Shown: positions 1 through 9,351, numbered from the stretch's first letter. The stretch: DNA of 64,000 nt from Leeuwenhoekiella sp044542075 (GCF_044542075.1 NZ_JBITTU010000004.1:248001-312000), one strand, 5' to 3'. The notes: generated by a model from the sequence alone, not told the origin. Numbers and translations are program-made.

Positions 1-728
1 AATTCAATAACTTCATAATTATCAAAATAGGGGAGAGCCCTATCCGCAAAAGCAATGGAGTTTAAAATTAGAAAATCAGCTTCCCTTTTTAAATTAGGAT
101 ATAATGCAGTCAGCGATAACAGATCAAACATTCCTTCCAGAACAATTAAATTTTCAGACCGATTTTTAATCCAAGTCAGATCTTTTGGAGCGCTGGACGA
201 TTTAAAATATTTGTTTCTAAGTTCCCAGCCACCAGAATTGTTTTGGAACCCAATGGAAAAACCATAGCTATCATTAATCGTATAGTGAATCTCCCTACAG
301 AATTCTTTGGCTACAATTAGACTAATTTTTCGTTTCTTCAGATACTGTAATAAAGCTGGATGTCGAATAGGCTTTATCTGTTTGATTTCAATTTGAGATT
401 CCTTGTTCACTTTTTGTTGCGGTGTTGGAAGTTCATAAGTTCCAGTATTAGCTTGAGCTAAAATTGCTAATGCATCACTTACGGATACTTTTGATAGCGC
501 ACAAACTAGATCGATGCAGTTGCCGCCTTTACCTAATCCGTGGTCGTACCAGCAGTTTAATTTTTTAGAAACTTTAAAGGATGCTTGGGTTTCTGACCGC
601 AGGGGACTCAGAAACCAAGCTTCCTTTTCCGTATTGCGAGTGGGAAGGTGTCCTAAAAATTCCAGCGCCTTCACGATGGATATTTTTCGGGCTCTTTCAC
701 ACGACATTTCTTTTTTTTTCATTTGCAT
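1..728 (-). CDS. CHC2 zinc-finger/Toprim DNA primase of a mobile element (3' end cut by window)
   Basis: Reading the minus strand from ATG at 728 (alternatives at 722 and 707) gives an open frame running off the left edge, so only about 242 residues are visible. The N-terminal part has the WYDHGLGKGGNCIDLV segment typical of the CHC2 zinc-finger primases of Bacteroidota integrative elements. The end of the visible part, NLIVLEGMFDLLSLTALYP, looks like the start of a Toprim fold with its catalytic Glu. By family it should make primers for element replication, together with the helicase-like gene upstream at 902-2134. It lies in the same direction as the integrase, HTH and helicase genes, which supports a mobile-element operon. 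The C-terminus and the classical zinc ligands cannot be checked here. Confidence 0.8.
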   Translation of the reverse strand, partial: MQMKKKEMSCERARKISIVKALEFLGHLPTRNTEKEAWFLSPLRSETQASFKVSKKLNCWYDHGLGKGGNCIDLVCALSKVSVSDALAILAQANTGTYELPTPQQKVNKESQIEIKQIKPIRHPALLQYLKKRKISLIVAKEFCREIHYTINDSYGFSIGFQNNSGGWELRNKYFKSSSAPKDLTWIKNRSENLIVLEGMFDLLSLTALYPNLKREADFLILNSIAFADRALPYFDNYEVIE

Positions 729-901
729 TCTATTTTTAGAAAAAAAATGATGATTTGATGACAAATCTTGTTAAGCCCTATAATTACTAGTCTTACCCTG
801 TCATCAAAAATTCATCGTTTCATCATTTTTGATTTTTTAAGCTTCATTTTTGTCATCATTTATTTTTTTGATGACAGTTTGATGATAAAATAATGACAGC
901 T

Positions 902-2134
902 TCAGCCCTTGTAAACAGTGGGATTGTCATCATCTGTCATCGTCTCATCAAAATTTCGGGTCAGAAATTCCTTTTTTACGGTAAAATAGCGGCCTTTTGC
1001 CTCTATCAAATTGATAGATCCATCGGACCAAATAATGAATTTTCGATATTGATTGGAGTTAGGTTGGTTGTTCAATTTCCAGTCTACCTTCAGTAATTTG
1101 CGTAGTTGTGTAAGATCTGTTTTGACTCGGGTTTTATTCAATGCATTTAAAGCGTCTAATGGACAAAAATCTACTTCCTCTAAATCAAACTTTTCAAAGA
1201 CCCCCATAAGAATACTGGCCAATTCTTTTTCAACCCGATTTCTATTGTTTTTTACGAGTTTGGAAAGTGCAGCCGTTTTTATCTGCCCCGGGGTAAACCA
1301 CATACGTGTTTGGTGGGTAGTGCTTAGCTTTCGGTTTGATAGATGGTATAAGAATGCAGGGATTTCAGCAATAAGCTGCTCCAAAAAGTTCGTTTGCTCT
1401 TTTTTAATAGAGGGTACTTTTAGCACCCAAAAGCGAGTTTCATTAGCATCTATCTTTATAAAGTTGTCCTCATTATTACTGCAGAGAATAAACTTGCCAA
1501 AGAATTCCACTTCGCGCTTATCTTTTCCTTTAGCTTCGAGCTTATTGATATTTGTAGTGCTCAGGTATTTGATCCGTTCGGTAAGCTCTTCTTTATTGAA
1601 AAGTACTTCATCAATACAAATCAGCAGTTTATTGGCCCAATCAGAATTAAACTGACTGCTGAAACTGTCGTTGGTCAGATACGTAAGGTTATTCTCAAAA
1701 ATGCTTTTAAGCCACTTTAAAAAGGTGCTCTTACCGGTTGAGCGTTCTTTGGAAACCAGGCATAGAATTGGAAGGATTTGAACCGGCTTTGTGTAAAGCA
1801 ACTGCAGGTAATCCAAACCCAGTTCCAGTTGATTACCAAATATGTGATTAAGAAATTTAGTAGTAGTATCAATAGCCCCTTCACGTGGCTGCTTACCAAG
1901 TGGGGAATAGATATTATAAAACCCCTTGTATTCCTGTTTAAAGTCGATGTGATTGGGAATACAGGTAAATCCATCATATTTGGGGATTTTCGTCAAATAG
2001 GCTTTTCCGTGATCTTGTTTTATGGTCTCTATATTCCAATGAACCAGAAACTCATTAAAATGACCAGTAATAGTAGGAGCGGCTACCAACTTATAATAGG
2101 TGGTGCCGACCCTTTTATAAGGTATAGCTTTCAT
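902..2134 (-). CDS. Primase/helicase with D5/P4-like ATPase domain (DUF5906-type)
   Basis: A 410-residue protein with a Walker A motif (KERSTGKSTFLKW, about residues 127-139) and a Walker B-like stretch (LLICIDEVL) about 45 residues later. A sensor-like segment, KFILCSNNEDNF, follows. This is the arrangement of superfamily 3/D5-like helicases in phage and plasmid primases, and similar proteins sit beside a CHC2/Toprim primase in Bacteroidota mobilizable elements. It probably unwinds the element's origin for replication or transfer. It is on the same strand as the HTH gene (63 bp upstream) and the primase (173 bp downstream). The family assignment rests on motifs and context. No origin was recognised. 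Confidence 0.75.
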   Translation of the reverse strand: MKAIPYKRVGTTYYKLVAAPTITGHFNEFLVHWNIETIKQDHGKAYLTKIPKYDGFTCIPNHIDFKQEYKGFYNIYSPLGKQPREGAIDTTTKFLNHIFGNQLELGLDYLQLLYTKPVQILPILCLVSKERSTGKSTFLKWLKSIFENNLTYLTNDSFSSQFNSDWANKLLICIDEVLFNKEELTERIKYLSTTNINKLEAKGKDKREVEFFGKFILCSNNEDNFIKIDANETRFWVLKVPSIKKEQTNFLEQLIAEIPAFLYHLSNRKLSTTHQTRMWFTPGQIKTAALSKLVKNNRNRVEKELASILMGVFEKFDLEEVDFCPLDALNALNKTRVKTDLTQLRKLLKVDWKLNNQPNSNQYRKFIIWSDGSINLIEAKGRYFTVKKEFLTRNFDETMTDDDNPTVYKG

Positions 2135-2197
2135 AAGTAATTGTATTAATAGTGAAGAGAAACCCTGATTTAAATAGAATCAGGGTCTGGAGATCAG

Positions 2198-2479
2198 TTA
2201 CCGCTTTTTCATGGTATAGTTCAAAGCTTCCTGTTTAATCTGCGAATGAGATTTCCGGTGATTTTCTAAAAGCCAGTTATTGAGTAGATCGATATCAAAA
2301 TAAATAAGTTTACCACCAGGCTTACTGTGCGGAATGCCTCCTAACGAGGTTAATTTGTATAAATAGCTTCTGGAAATGCCTGTATAGTCGCAGGCTTCCT
2401 CAACCGTAAGAACCTTTTTGTTAGCTAGTAATAGCGATTCAATGCGTGCTAGCCTTTCGTCTAATTTAATCGTGTTCAT
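2198..2479 (-). CDS. Excisionase-type helix-turn-helix protein
   Basis: A 93-residue protein with a single winged-HTH domain: LTVEEACDYTGISRSYLYKL is the helix-turn-helix and KLIYFDIDLLNNWL the wing and recognition end, as in the HTH_17/excisionase family. Such proteins bind DNA next to integrase genes and act as recombination directionality factors or as regulators of element genes. It sits between the integrase and the helicase-primase, all on the minus strand. Whether it acts as an Xis or as a transcription regulator cannot be told from the sequence. The start ATG at 2479 is the only good one, and the length is normal for the family. Confidence 0.85.
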   Translation of the reverse strand: MNTIKLDERLARIESLLLANKKVLTVEEACDYTGISRSYLYKLTSLGGIPHSKPGGKLIYFDIDLLNNWLLENHRKSHSQIKQEALNYTMKKR

Positions 2480-2750
2480 CGTATTCGATTTTAAAGTGAA
2501 TAGTGAACAAAGCGCTTTGTTATATTTTTTTAGAATTCTTGAAATAAAAGTAAAGCTATGATTAATTAAAGCATAGTTTTCAATTCAGGACTTATGCACA
2601 AATATTTGAAAAACAAGTGTTTGTGTTAATTGATTTCAGATGATATCAAATCATAGCAAAAAGAATTTTTGCATATTCTTGCGAATAACAAAAACCACTA
2701 AAAATTATGCGTGGAATCAGAGTTTATGCAAGTTATCAACAGGTAAAATT

Positions 2751-3881
2751 TTAGATTTCCAATTTAGGGATCAAATAGGCCGCTTCTTTTTTCTTTTTGT
2801 CTACAATTTTAGCGTAGATCTGAGTGGTTCGAATTTCTTTATGCCCCAGAATTTTTGAAACCGTATAAATATCAGCTCCGTGCTCTAGCAGCAGTACAGC
2901 GTGTGTATGTCTGGCACTATGAAACGTAATGTGCTTGGTTATTCCCGCACGCATACACCACCGTAGTAGTTCTGCATTAAAATGTGCGCCGTATTTCAAA
3001 CCCTGGAACACACGAGCACCTTCTTGTTTTCGAGGACCTAAAATGCTCCGCGCCTGTTCAGATACGTATTGGTATTCCTGAGCAGCAGTTTTTTTCTGTT
3101 TGAATATAAGTCGGGATTCCTCTTCTTCATCCCGTACTTCAGACCAGGTAAGTTTGTTTATATCGCTCCACCGTAAACCGGTAAGACAGCTGAAAATGAA
3201 CGCATTTTTTAACATTTGATGCTTACATTCACCTTTAAATAAATTTTGTAATTCTTCGTGAGTTAGATATTCACGTGTGGTTTCACCCATAGCAAACCCT
3301 TTCACGGCTGTAGCATAATTGCGGCTGGTATATCCATCGTCAAAAGACTGGCGTAAAGCAGCTTTAAATTTATTAAAGTATGTGTATTTTGAATTCTGAG
3401 ATAAAAGAGTTCCAGATTTAGTCTTTGCTTTTTTGTTCAGGTATTTTTTGAAACCCACGATAAAATTTTCATCTATATCTTCAAAAGTAGTATTCTTAGT
3501 TTTGCAATAGCCTTCGATATGATTTTGAGCAGCATCCCAATTATCGTAATTACCTTTGGTCTCATAACGCTCTTCCTTGAGCTTTTCATAATAATTGAGA
3601 AATAGTAATTTGTCTTTACTACGATCTTTAATTCCGTATTTGCCTTGAGCATATTCTGCTCGGCGAATGGATAAGATTTGTTCAGCCCTCAAGAGTGTTT
3701 CTTCATTTTCTTTCTTTTCAAGAGCGTTTTTCGGATTTACATATAGATACTGCTTGAGATATTCGAATTCCCTTGAATGGACTTGTTTACCGTTGTCATC
3801 CCTAACATTACCTTTATAATATTCGATATATAGGCTGTATTTGCCAGAAGCCAGTTTTTTCTTTTTTAGCTTGATTATCAT
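2751..3881 (-). CDS. Tyrosine recombinase (integrase) of the mobile element
   Basis: A 376-residue site-specific integrase of the Bacteroidota type. It has an N-terminal arm-DNA-binding region (MIIKLKKKKLASGKYSLYIEY), a SAM-like core-binding region (about residues 100-200) and a C-terminal catalytic domain. The catalytic set is visible: Arg in TGLRWSDI, His-x-x-Arg in HSARHTHA, His in GHKEIRTT and the nucleophile Tyr in TQIYAK. It should cut and join the element at its attachment site. The gene begins 222 bp from the mnmE stop codon, so it lies at the right end of the element and the mnmE 3' end is the probable target. The intervening DNA carries inverted and direct repeats that could be arm sites. 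Confidence 0.93.
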   Translation of the reverse strand: MIIKLKKKKLASGKYSLYIEYYKGNVRDDNGKQVHSREFEYLKQYLYVNPKNALEKKENEETLLRAEQILSIRRAEYAQGKYGIKDRSKDKLLFLNYYEKLKEERYETKGNYDNWDAAQNHIEGYCKTKNTTFEDIDENFIVGFKKYLNKKAKTKSGTLLSQNSKYTYFNKFKAALRQSFDDGYTSRNYATAVKGFAMGETTREYLTHEELQNLFKGECKHQMLKNAFIFSCLTGLRWSDINKLTWSEVRDEEEESRLIFKQKKTAAQEYQYVSEQARSILGPRKQEGARVFQGLKYGAHFNAELLRWCMRAGITKHITFHSARHTHAVLLLEHGADIYTVSKILGHKEIRTTQIYAKIVDKKKKEAAYLIPKLEI

Positions 3882-3916
3882 CGTCTTACCTTTTTATAAA
3901 AATAGATAAAAAAATG

Positions 3917-3978
3917 AAACGAGGTGTACCACGGTACACCTCGTTTATGTATTTAACATTGAGGTGTACCAGAGGTGT
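3917..3978. repeat. Inverted and direct repeats beside the integrase: possible arm-type sites
   Basis: AAACGAGGTGTACC (3917-3930) and GGTACACCTCGTTT (3933-3946) form a perfect 14-bp inverted repeat with a 2-bp spacer. The unit GAGGTGTACC occurs again in direct orientation at 3961-3970, with a shorter AGGTGTA copy right after. The cluster lies between the integrase start codon and the mnmE 3' end. Clusters of this kind beside tyrosine recombinases are often integrase or excisionase binding sites. A terminator or an operator of the integrase gene is also possible, because the hairpin is followed by only a short T stretch. Confidence 0.55.
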
Positions 3979-4103
3979 AACAAAAGGTCAATTATAGGTG
4001 AATTATGAGAAAATGAGAGTGAATAATTAAGGTTCGTGAAGTGTTGATTTTGTTGGGATTTGTGTTTATTTGATGTCAAATGATATCAGATTAAATTTTG
4101 AAT

Positions 4104-4121
4104 TTATTTACCAATACAAAA
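4104..4121 (-). other. Probable chromosomal attachment site in the mnmE 3' end
   Basis: On the minus strand the last 18 bases of mnmE read TTTTGTATTGGTAAATAA, encoding the conserved F-C-I-G-K end. This is nearly the same as the 18-bp site, also in the last codons of mnmE (trmE/thdF), that I recall as the target of Salmonella genomic island 1. A tyrosine-recombinase element abuts it here. The second copy expected at the other end of the element lies outside the window, so this is an inference from position and similarity. Confidence 0.45.
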
Positions 4122-5519
4122 ATTAGCAAAAATATTACCCAGAAGTTCGTCGTTTGTTACCTGGCCGGTAATTTCCCCAAAGTGATATAAAGCTTCTCTA
4201 ATGTCTATTGCCATTAAATCACTGCTTAATCCATCATTAATGCCTTGTTGTACTTTTTCAATTTCTTCAAGGGCTTTTAGGAGGGCGTCGTAGTGGCGGG
4301 AGTTGGTAACTAAAGTCTCGTTATTGCGAAGAGCGCCCATGTTTACAAATTGTAGCAATTGTTCTTTCAAGTCGTCTACACCCAAACCGGTTTTAGCAGA
4401 AATCAGAAGCACTGCAGATTTAGTATTTTCGGGTATTAATTGAGATAATTGTTCATTAATGCTGTATTGTTCCGCTTCGGTGAGGTGGTCTATTTTATTT
4501 GCGACCAGTACTAAAGGTTTATCCGGAAAACGGTTGCGTATTTTCTGAATTTCAACAATAAATAGATCGGGTTGATTTCTAAACTTATCAGCATTAATGA
4601 GGTAAAGAACCACCTGAGCCTGTGTGATTTTTTCAAAAGTTTTTTTGATTCCCAGGCCTTCTATAATATCTACAGTCTCACGTATTCCTGCAGTATCTAT
4701 AAAACGAAATCCAATTCCGCCTATTGAGAGTTCGTCTTCAATGGTATCTCTGGTTGTACCTGCAATATCGCTTACAATCGCGCGCTCTTCATTTAAAAGC
4801 GCATTCAGCAAAGTTGATTTTCCCACATTGGGTTCGCCTACAATAGCAACAGGAATTCCGTTTTTAATAACATTACCGGTCGCGAAAGAATCGATAAGAC
4901 GTTTTAAAACTCGGGTTATTTTTGTGATCAGATTCTGAAATTCTTCGCGATTGGCAAACTCCACATCTTCTTCTGCAAAATCAAGTTCGAGTTCGATAAG
5001 CGATGCAAAATCGAGCAATTCCTGACGTAGTTGAGCGATTTCATTAGAAAAACCACCACGCATTTGTTGCATTGCGATTTGATGCGCTCCTGCGTTATCA
5101 CTGGCGATTAGATCTGCTACGGCTTCAGCCTGGCTCAAATCCATCTTTCCATTTATAAATGCGCGTAGGGTAAATTCACCGGCTTTAGCAGCCCGACAGC
5201 CTTTTCTGAATAAAAGCTGTAGAATTTCTTGCTGAATATATGAGCTTCCGTGACACGAGATCTCAACAGTAGGTTCTCCCGTATAGGATCGTTTTCCTTT
5301 AAATATGGAAACTAAAGCTTCATCAATGATTCGGTTTCCATCTATAATATTTCCTAAATGCAGGGTGTGAGATTCCTGATCGTTGAGAATCTTTCCGCTT
5401 TTGGCACTAAAAATAGAGGATACGAGGCTTAAAGCATTTTCCCCCGAAACGCGTATTACGGCTATCGCACCCGCTCCCGGTGCAGTCGCTAGTGCGGCTA
5501 TTGTATCTTGAATTTGCAT
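4104..5519 (-). CDS. mnmE: tRNA modification GTPase MnmE
   Basis: A 471-residue protein, full length for the family. It has an N-terminal tetrahydrofolate-binding domain (MQIQDTIAALATAPGAGAIAV), a helical domain, and an inserted G domain with G1 GEPNVGKSTLLN, G3 DTAGIRET and G4 NKID. The C-terminus, NIFANFCIGK, contains the Cys-binding-loop motif. With MnmG it builds the 5-carboxymethylaminomethyl (cmnm5) modification on the wobble uridine of some tRNAs, in the cytosol. The gene is intact although an integrative element lies against its 3' end, so integration there restores the last codons. Its own promoter must lie in the short gap above 5519, after the terminator at 5561-5594. Confidence 0.98.
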   Translation of the reverse strand: MQIQDTIAALATAPGAGAIAVIRVSGENALSLVSSIFSAKSGKILNDQESHTLHLGNIIDGNRIIDEALVSIFKGKRSYTGEPTVEISCHGSSYIQQEILQLLFRKGCRAAKAGEFTLRAFINGKMDLSQAEAVADLIASDNAGAHQIAMQQMRGGFSNEIAQLRQELLDFASLIELELDFAEEDVEFANREEFQNLITKITRVLKRLIDSFATGNVIKNGIPVAIVGEPNVGKSTLLNALLNEERAIVSDIAGTTRDTIEDELSIGGIGFRFIDTAGIRETVDIIEGLGIKKTFEKITQAQVVLYLINADKFRNQPDLFIVEIQKIRNRFPDKPLVLVANKIDHLTEAEQYSINEQLSQLIPENTKSAVLLISAKTGLGVDDLKEQLLQFVNMGALRNNETLVTNSRHYDALLKALEEIEKVQQGINDGLSSDLMAIDIREALYHFGEITGQVTNDELLGNIFANFCIGK

Positions 5520-5560
5520 AGCGGTAAAATTACGAAATATTGCTGTGGCGACACTCCATA

Positions 5561-5594
5561 AAAAAATCCCTTACAAACGAATTTGCAAGGGATT
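5561..5594 (-). terminator. Rho-independent terminator after the 5689-6249 gene
   Basis: On the minus strand AATCCCTTGCAAA and TTTGTAAGGGATT form a stem with one mismatch around a 4-base loop, followed by TTTTT. It separates the 5689-6249 gene from mnmE. Confidence 0.8.
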
Positions 5595-5688
5595 CATCAA
5601 CTAACCAACCAAAAAATCAAACTAGATCTCGCTAATCAGGCGAGTCTTACTTTTATTCAATACTAAACTTAAAAACTCTCAGTACAAT

Positions 5689-6249
5689 TTATGATCTGCG
5701 ACTGCGGTCGCCATATACTTCAATCACTTCAATTTCTTTATCTTTCTTATATTTTCCGTTATAGAAATCACCGGTTTGCTTATAAATACGGCCATTTATG
5801 TCGTAATGCATTTTTACATTACCTAGTTTATCTAAACGTCCTTGTTTATACTTTACAGGAATATCCCCAATACGCGCCACCTGGCCGTTACGTAAATAGT
5901 CTATTTCTATAGTGCCTATTTGGGTAACCATACCGTTTCTATTATACTGTACATAACCTCTTCGGTAATTTGCTCCGGTGCCATAATTAACAGCATAATT
6001 ACCCGGATAATAAATCTCTTTAACATATTTACCATTTAAACGGGTAGAAGAGGGTGTTACGTTAAAATCTAAAGTTCCATCAGGATAAACCAGAAATTCT
6101 ACACCACGCTCTATAAAAATCACCGGACTCATAGTCGTATGATTTAGTAAAACTTTATCGCCATTAGCATTTGTAGGTGCTAAATCTGCTGCCTGCGCAG
6201 TTGCTCCGATTACGAAACTTGCTGCTAAAAAAAGTAAAGTGCGTTTCAT
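5689..6249 (-). CDS. Exported hypothetical protein
   Basis: A 186-residue protein with a clear Sec signal peptide (MKRTLLFLAASFVIGATAQA, probable cleavage after A-Q-A). The mature part is rich in Tyr, Gly, Asn and Arg. Its short beta-strand-like repeats have a turn of the form (Y/N)-x-N-G (FLVYPDGTLDF, VQYNRNGMV, IDYLRNGQV, MHYDINGRI, DFYNGKY), suggesting a small beta-sheet protein of the periplasm or outer membrane. I do not recognise a named family. It is a single-gene unit, closed by the hairpin at 5561-5594 and preceded by about 215 bp of non-coding sequence. Confidence 0.8.
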   Translation of the reverse strand: MKRTLLFLAASFVIGATAQAADLAPTNANGDKVLLNHTTMSPVIFIERGVEFLVYPDGTLDFNVTPSSTRLNGKYVKEIYYPGNYAVNYGTGANYRRGYVQYNRNGMVTQIGTIEIDYLRNGQVARIGDIPVKYKQGRLDKLGNVKMHYDINGRIYKQTGDFYNGKYKKDKEIEVIEVYGDRSRRS

Positions 6250-6340
6250 GTCTTTCTATATTTTAGATCAATTATTAAAAATTAATCCAGTTATACTTAA
6301 GACTTTTCAAACGCCGTGCCAAACTCAATATAAGCTCGTT

Positions 6341-6358
6341 ATTTCGCTAAAGCGAAAT
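6341..6358. repeat. Small perfect inverted repeat between uvrA and the exported-protein gene
   Basis: ATTTCGCT and AGCGAAAT flank a 2-base spacer. It is downstream of uvrA (stop at 6467, minus strand), and a tandem GAATACC-type repeat lies between them at about 6436-6452. There is no T tract, so a terminator role is doubtful. Nothing else was found in 6250-6466. Confidence 0.35.
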
Positions 6359-6466
6359 GCTTAACTTTGGCTTATGTTGCTTTATATCAGCGTTTTGTGT
6401 TCGTTTTGTAAACGATTTTTTTAATAACAAATATCGAATACCGAATACCGAATAACCAATAAGGGA

Positions 6467-9250
6467 TTAGAGCTTCTCTTTTAAATACTGAGCCGTGTAC
6501 GACTTTTTGTTTTTAGCCACTTCTTCAGGAGTTCCCGAAGCGATTAAATAGCCGCCGTTCTCGCCTCCTTCAAGACCTAAGTCTATCACGTGATCTGCAC
6601 ATTTAATTAAATCTAGATTGTGTTCTACAACAAGAATAGAATGGCCTTTTTTAATTAATGCTTCAAACGAAGTCAATAACTTTTGAATATCGTGAAAATG
6701 TAGACCGGTGGTAGGTTCATCAAAAATAAATAGGTTTTTCTCTTTGGTGATTCCTTTTACTAAAAAAGAAGCCAATTTAATACGCTGCGCTTCGCCACCA
6801 GATAAGGTAGATGAGCTTTGCCCCAGTGTTACATAACCTAAGCCTACATCTTGTAAAGGTTTTAGTTTTCGCGTGATCTTATCCTGTTTAAATTCGGTGA
6901 AAAAGGAAATTGCATCATCTATCGTAAGATTTAAGATATCGTCTATATTCTTACCTTCAAACGTAACTTCAAGCACTTCTTTCTTAAAGCGCTTTCCTTT
7001 ACAGACTTCGCATTCCAGATGCACATCTGCCATAAATTGCATTTCAATGGTAACTTCACCTTCGCCTTTACAGGTTTCGCAGCGCCCGCCATCTACATTA
7101 AAAGAAAAATGTTTTGTCTGAAAATTGCGTATTTTACTCAGTTTCTGACCTGCATACAAGGAGCGTATATCATCGTAAGCTTTAATGTAGGTTACCGGGT
7201 TTGAACGTGAAGAGCGACCTATAGGGTTTTGATCTACAAATTCGATGTGATTAATGTTATCAAACTTTCCTTCAATCCCTGTCATTTGACCGGCTTTTTC
7301 TCCAAAACCACCGGTTTCTTTGAGCATAGATGGGTATAGTAATTTTTTAACCAGCGTACTTTTGCCACTACCAGAAACACCGGTTACAGCTACAAATACA
7401 CCCATAGGAAAACGGACGTCTATATTTTTTAAATTATTTTCACGAGCTCCTAAAATAGCTACATAATACTTTGAAGTACGGCGTTTTGCAGGAACTTTAA
7501 TTTCCATTGTGCCGTTAAGGTATTTAGCAGTTAGAGAGTCACTTTTTAAAATGGCATCATAGGTACCTACGGCAACCAAGTCACCTCCAAAAGTTCCGGC
7601 TTCTGGGCCTATATCAATAATCTCATCTGCCGCTTTCATAATATCTTCATCGTGCTCTACCACAATTACGGTATTGCCAAGATCACGCAGGTTTTTGAGC
7701 ACTTCAATAAGACGCTCTGTATCTTTAGGATGCAGGCCTATACTGGGCTCATCAAGTATGTACATAGAACCTACCAGACTACTTCCTAAAGAAGTTGCAA
7801 GGTTAATACGCTGTGATTCTCCCCCAGAAAGTGTATTTGATTTTCGATTGAGCGTAAGGTAGGTGAGTCCCACTTTCGCTAAAAACTCCAGCCGGCTTTC
7901 TATCTCGGTAAGCAGTCGTTTTGCAATTTTAGCATCGTGCTCTCCTAATTCTAGATTTTTAAAGAAATCTGCAACTTTATTTAGAGGAAGCCCTACCAAA
8001 TCTGTAATTGTAGCGCCTCCTATTTTTACATAGTTGGCTTCTTTGCGCAGCCGTTTGCCACCGCAGGTTTTACATTTTGTTTTTCCGCGATAGCGCGAAA
8101 GCATTACGCGGTTTTGAATCTTGTAAGCTTTAGATTCTAAATATTCAAAAAACTGATTGATGCCTTCAAAATGACTGTTTCCATTCCATAATAAATTCTT
8201 TTGCTCTTCGGAAAGTTCGAAATACGGTTTGTGAATGGGGAAATCAAATTTATATGCTGTATTAACTAATTGGTCCCTATAGTAGCTCATACTATCACCG
8301 CGCCACGGAAATACTACGTTTTCATAAACTGAAAGTGCTGTATTGGGTATAACCAGATCTTCATCTATACCTATAACATCGCCATAACCCTCGCAGGTAG
8401 GACACGCCCCATAAGGGTTATTAAAACTGAACAAATGTACATTAGGCTCTAAAAAGGTAATGCCGTCTAGTTCAAAACTATTACTGAAGTGGCGCTGATT
8501 ACCAGTTGCGAGATCTTCAATATACGCTTCTCCTTTTCCTTCAAAAAAGGCAGTTTGTACCGCATCTGCAAGTCGGTTCTCAAAATCCTCATCGTTTTTT
8601 GTGATTATTCGGTCTACAACCAGAAATAGTTTATCTGAAGATTTAATGCTTCCTGCTTCTTCAATGCGTATAACCTCGTCATTTACTTTAATACGAGCAT
8701 AGCCTTGTTGTTGTAAAATATTGAGCTTTTCTTCAATCTTTCGACCTTTTTCAACAATAAAAGGAGCCAAAAGCAACAATTTACTGCGCTCTTCAAAACT
8801 CTTCACATAGTCAACAATATCTGTTACCGTATCTTTTTTGACTTCGTCGCCCGAAACTGGGGAATACGTTTTACCTATACGCGCAAAAAGGAGTTTAAGG
8901 TAATCGTAAATTTCTGTTGAGGTCCCCACCGTAGAACGTGGGTTTGTACTGTTTACCTTTTGCTCGATAGCAATGGCGGGTGCAATACCTTTTATATAAT
9001 CTACTTTAGGCTTATTAAGCCTACCTAAAAACTGCCGCGCATACGACGATAAACTTTCAACATAGCGGCGTTGACCTTCTGCATAGAGCGTATCAAAGGC
9101 GAGGCTAGACTTACCAGAACCCGATAAACCGGTAATTACAACCAGTTTGTTACGAGGTATGATAACATTTATATTTTTTAGATTGTGCAGTTTTGCACCT
9201 TTAATAATGATATTTTTTTTAGGATCTGCTTTAGAAACGTCAATAATCAT
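6467..9250 (-). CDS. uvrA: Excinuclease ABC subunit A
   Basis: A 927-residue protein of normal length. Two ABC ATPase modules are visible: Walker A GLSGSGKSSLAFDTL and GVSGSGKSTLVKKLL, signatures LSGGESQRINL and LSGGEAQRIKL, and Walker B segments ending ILDEPSIGLHP and IFDEPTTGLHF. Cys pairs of the zinc modules occur in CPTCEGYG, CKTCGGKR, CETCKGEG and CEVCKGKR. It is the damage-recognition ATPase of nucleotide excision repair, acting with UvrB and UvrC, which are not in the window. It is transcribed alone and diverges from the sigma-factor gene. A good TTG-N22-TATCTTTG promoter lies about 100 bp upstream. Confidence 0.98.
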   Translation of the reverse strand: MIIDVSKADPKKNIIIKGAKLHNLKNINVIIPRNKLVVITGLSGSGKSSLAFDTLYAEGQRRYVESLSSYARQFLGRLNKPKVDYIKGIAPAIAIEQKVNSTNPRSTVGTSTEIYDYLKLLFARIGKTYSPVSGDEVKKDTVTDIVDYVKSFEERSKLLLLAPFIVEKGRKIEEKLNILQQQGYARIKVNDEVIRIEEAGSIKSSDKLFLVVDRIITKNDEDFENRLADAVQTAFFEGKGEAYIEDLATGNQRHFSNSFELDGITFLEPNVHLFSFNNPYGACPTCEGYGDVIGIDEDLVIPNTALSVYENVVFPWRGDSMSYYRDQLVNTAYKFDFPIHKPYFELSEEQKNLLWNGNSHFEGINQFFEYLESKAYKIQNRVMLSRYRGKTKCKTCGGKRLRKEANYVKIGGATITDLVGLPLNKVADFFKNLELGEHDAKIAKRLLTEIESRLEFLAKVGLTYLTLNRKSNTLSGGESQRINLATSLGSSLVGSMYILDEPSIGLHPKDTERLIEVLKNLRDLGNTVIVVEHDEDIMKAADEIIDIGPEAGTFGGDLVAVGTYDAILKSDSLTAKYLNGTMEIKVPAKRRTSKYYVAILGARENNLKNIDVRFPMGVFVAVTGVSGSGKSTLVKKLLYPSMLKETGGFGEKAGQMTGIEGKFDNINHIEFVDQNPIGRSSRSNPVTYIKAYDDIRSLYAGQKLSKIRNFQTKHFSFNVDGGRCETCKGEGEVTIEMQFMADVHLECEVCKGKRFKKEVLEVTFEGKNIDDILNLTIDDAISFFTEFKQDKITRKLKPLQDVGLGYVTLGQSSSTLSGGEAQRIKLASFLVKGITKEKNLFIFDEPTTGLHFHDIQKLLTSFEALIKKGHSILVVEHNLDLIKCADHVIDLGLEGGENGGYLIASGTPEEVAKNKKSYTAQYLKEKL

Positions 9251-9351
9251 AGCGATGTGGCCGCAAGCGGCATTTAAAACCCCATAACAGAATTAATTTC
9301 TAATTGAAATTATTGGTATTAGTCTCTTACAGGAGGTGAATTCTTTTGATA

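Noticed and set aside
2636..2655. TGATATCA repeat shared with 4076-4090 as element direct repeat
   Set aside because: Only an 8-9 bp self-complementary core is shared, and the site at 2640 is inside the element, between two of its genes. It is too short to be called an attachment repeat.
9331..9340. AGGAGGTGAA on the plus strand, a perfect Shine-Dalgarno-like sequence
   Set aside because: No start codon follows at a suitable distance on the plus strand. It lies in the divergent gap near the uvrA promoter on the opposite strand, so chance is the simplest view.
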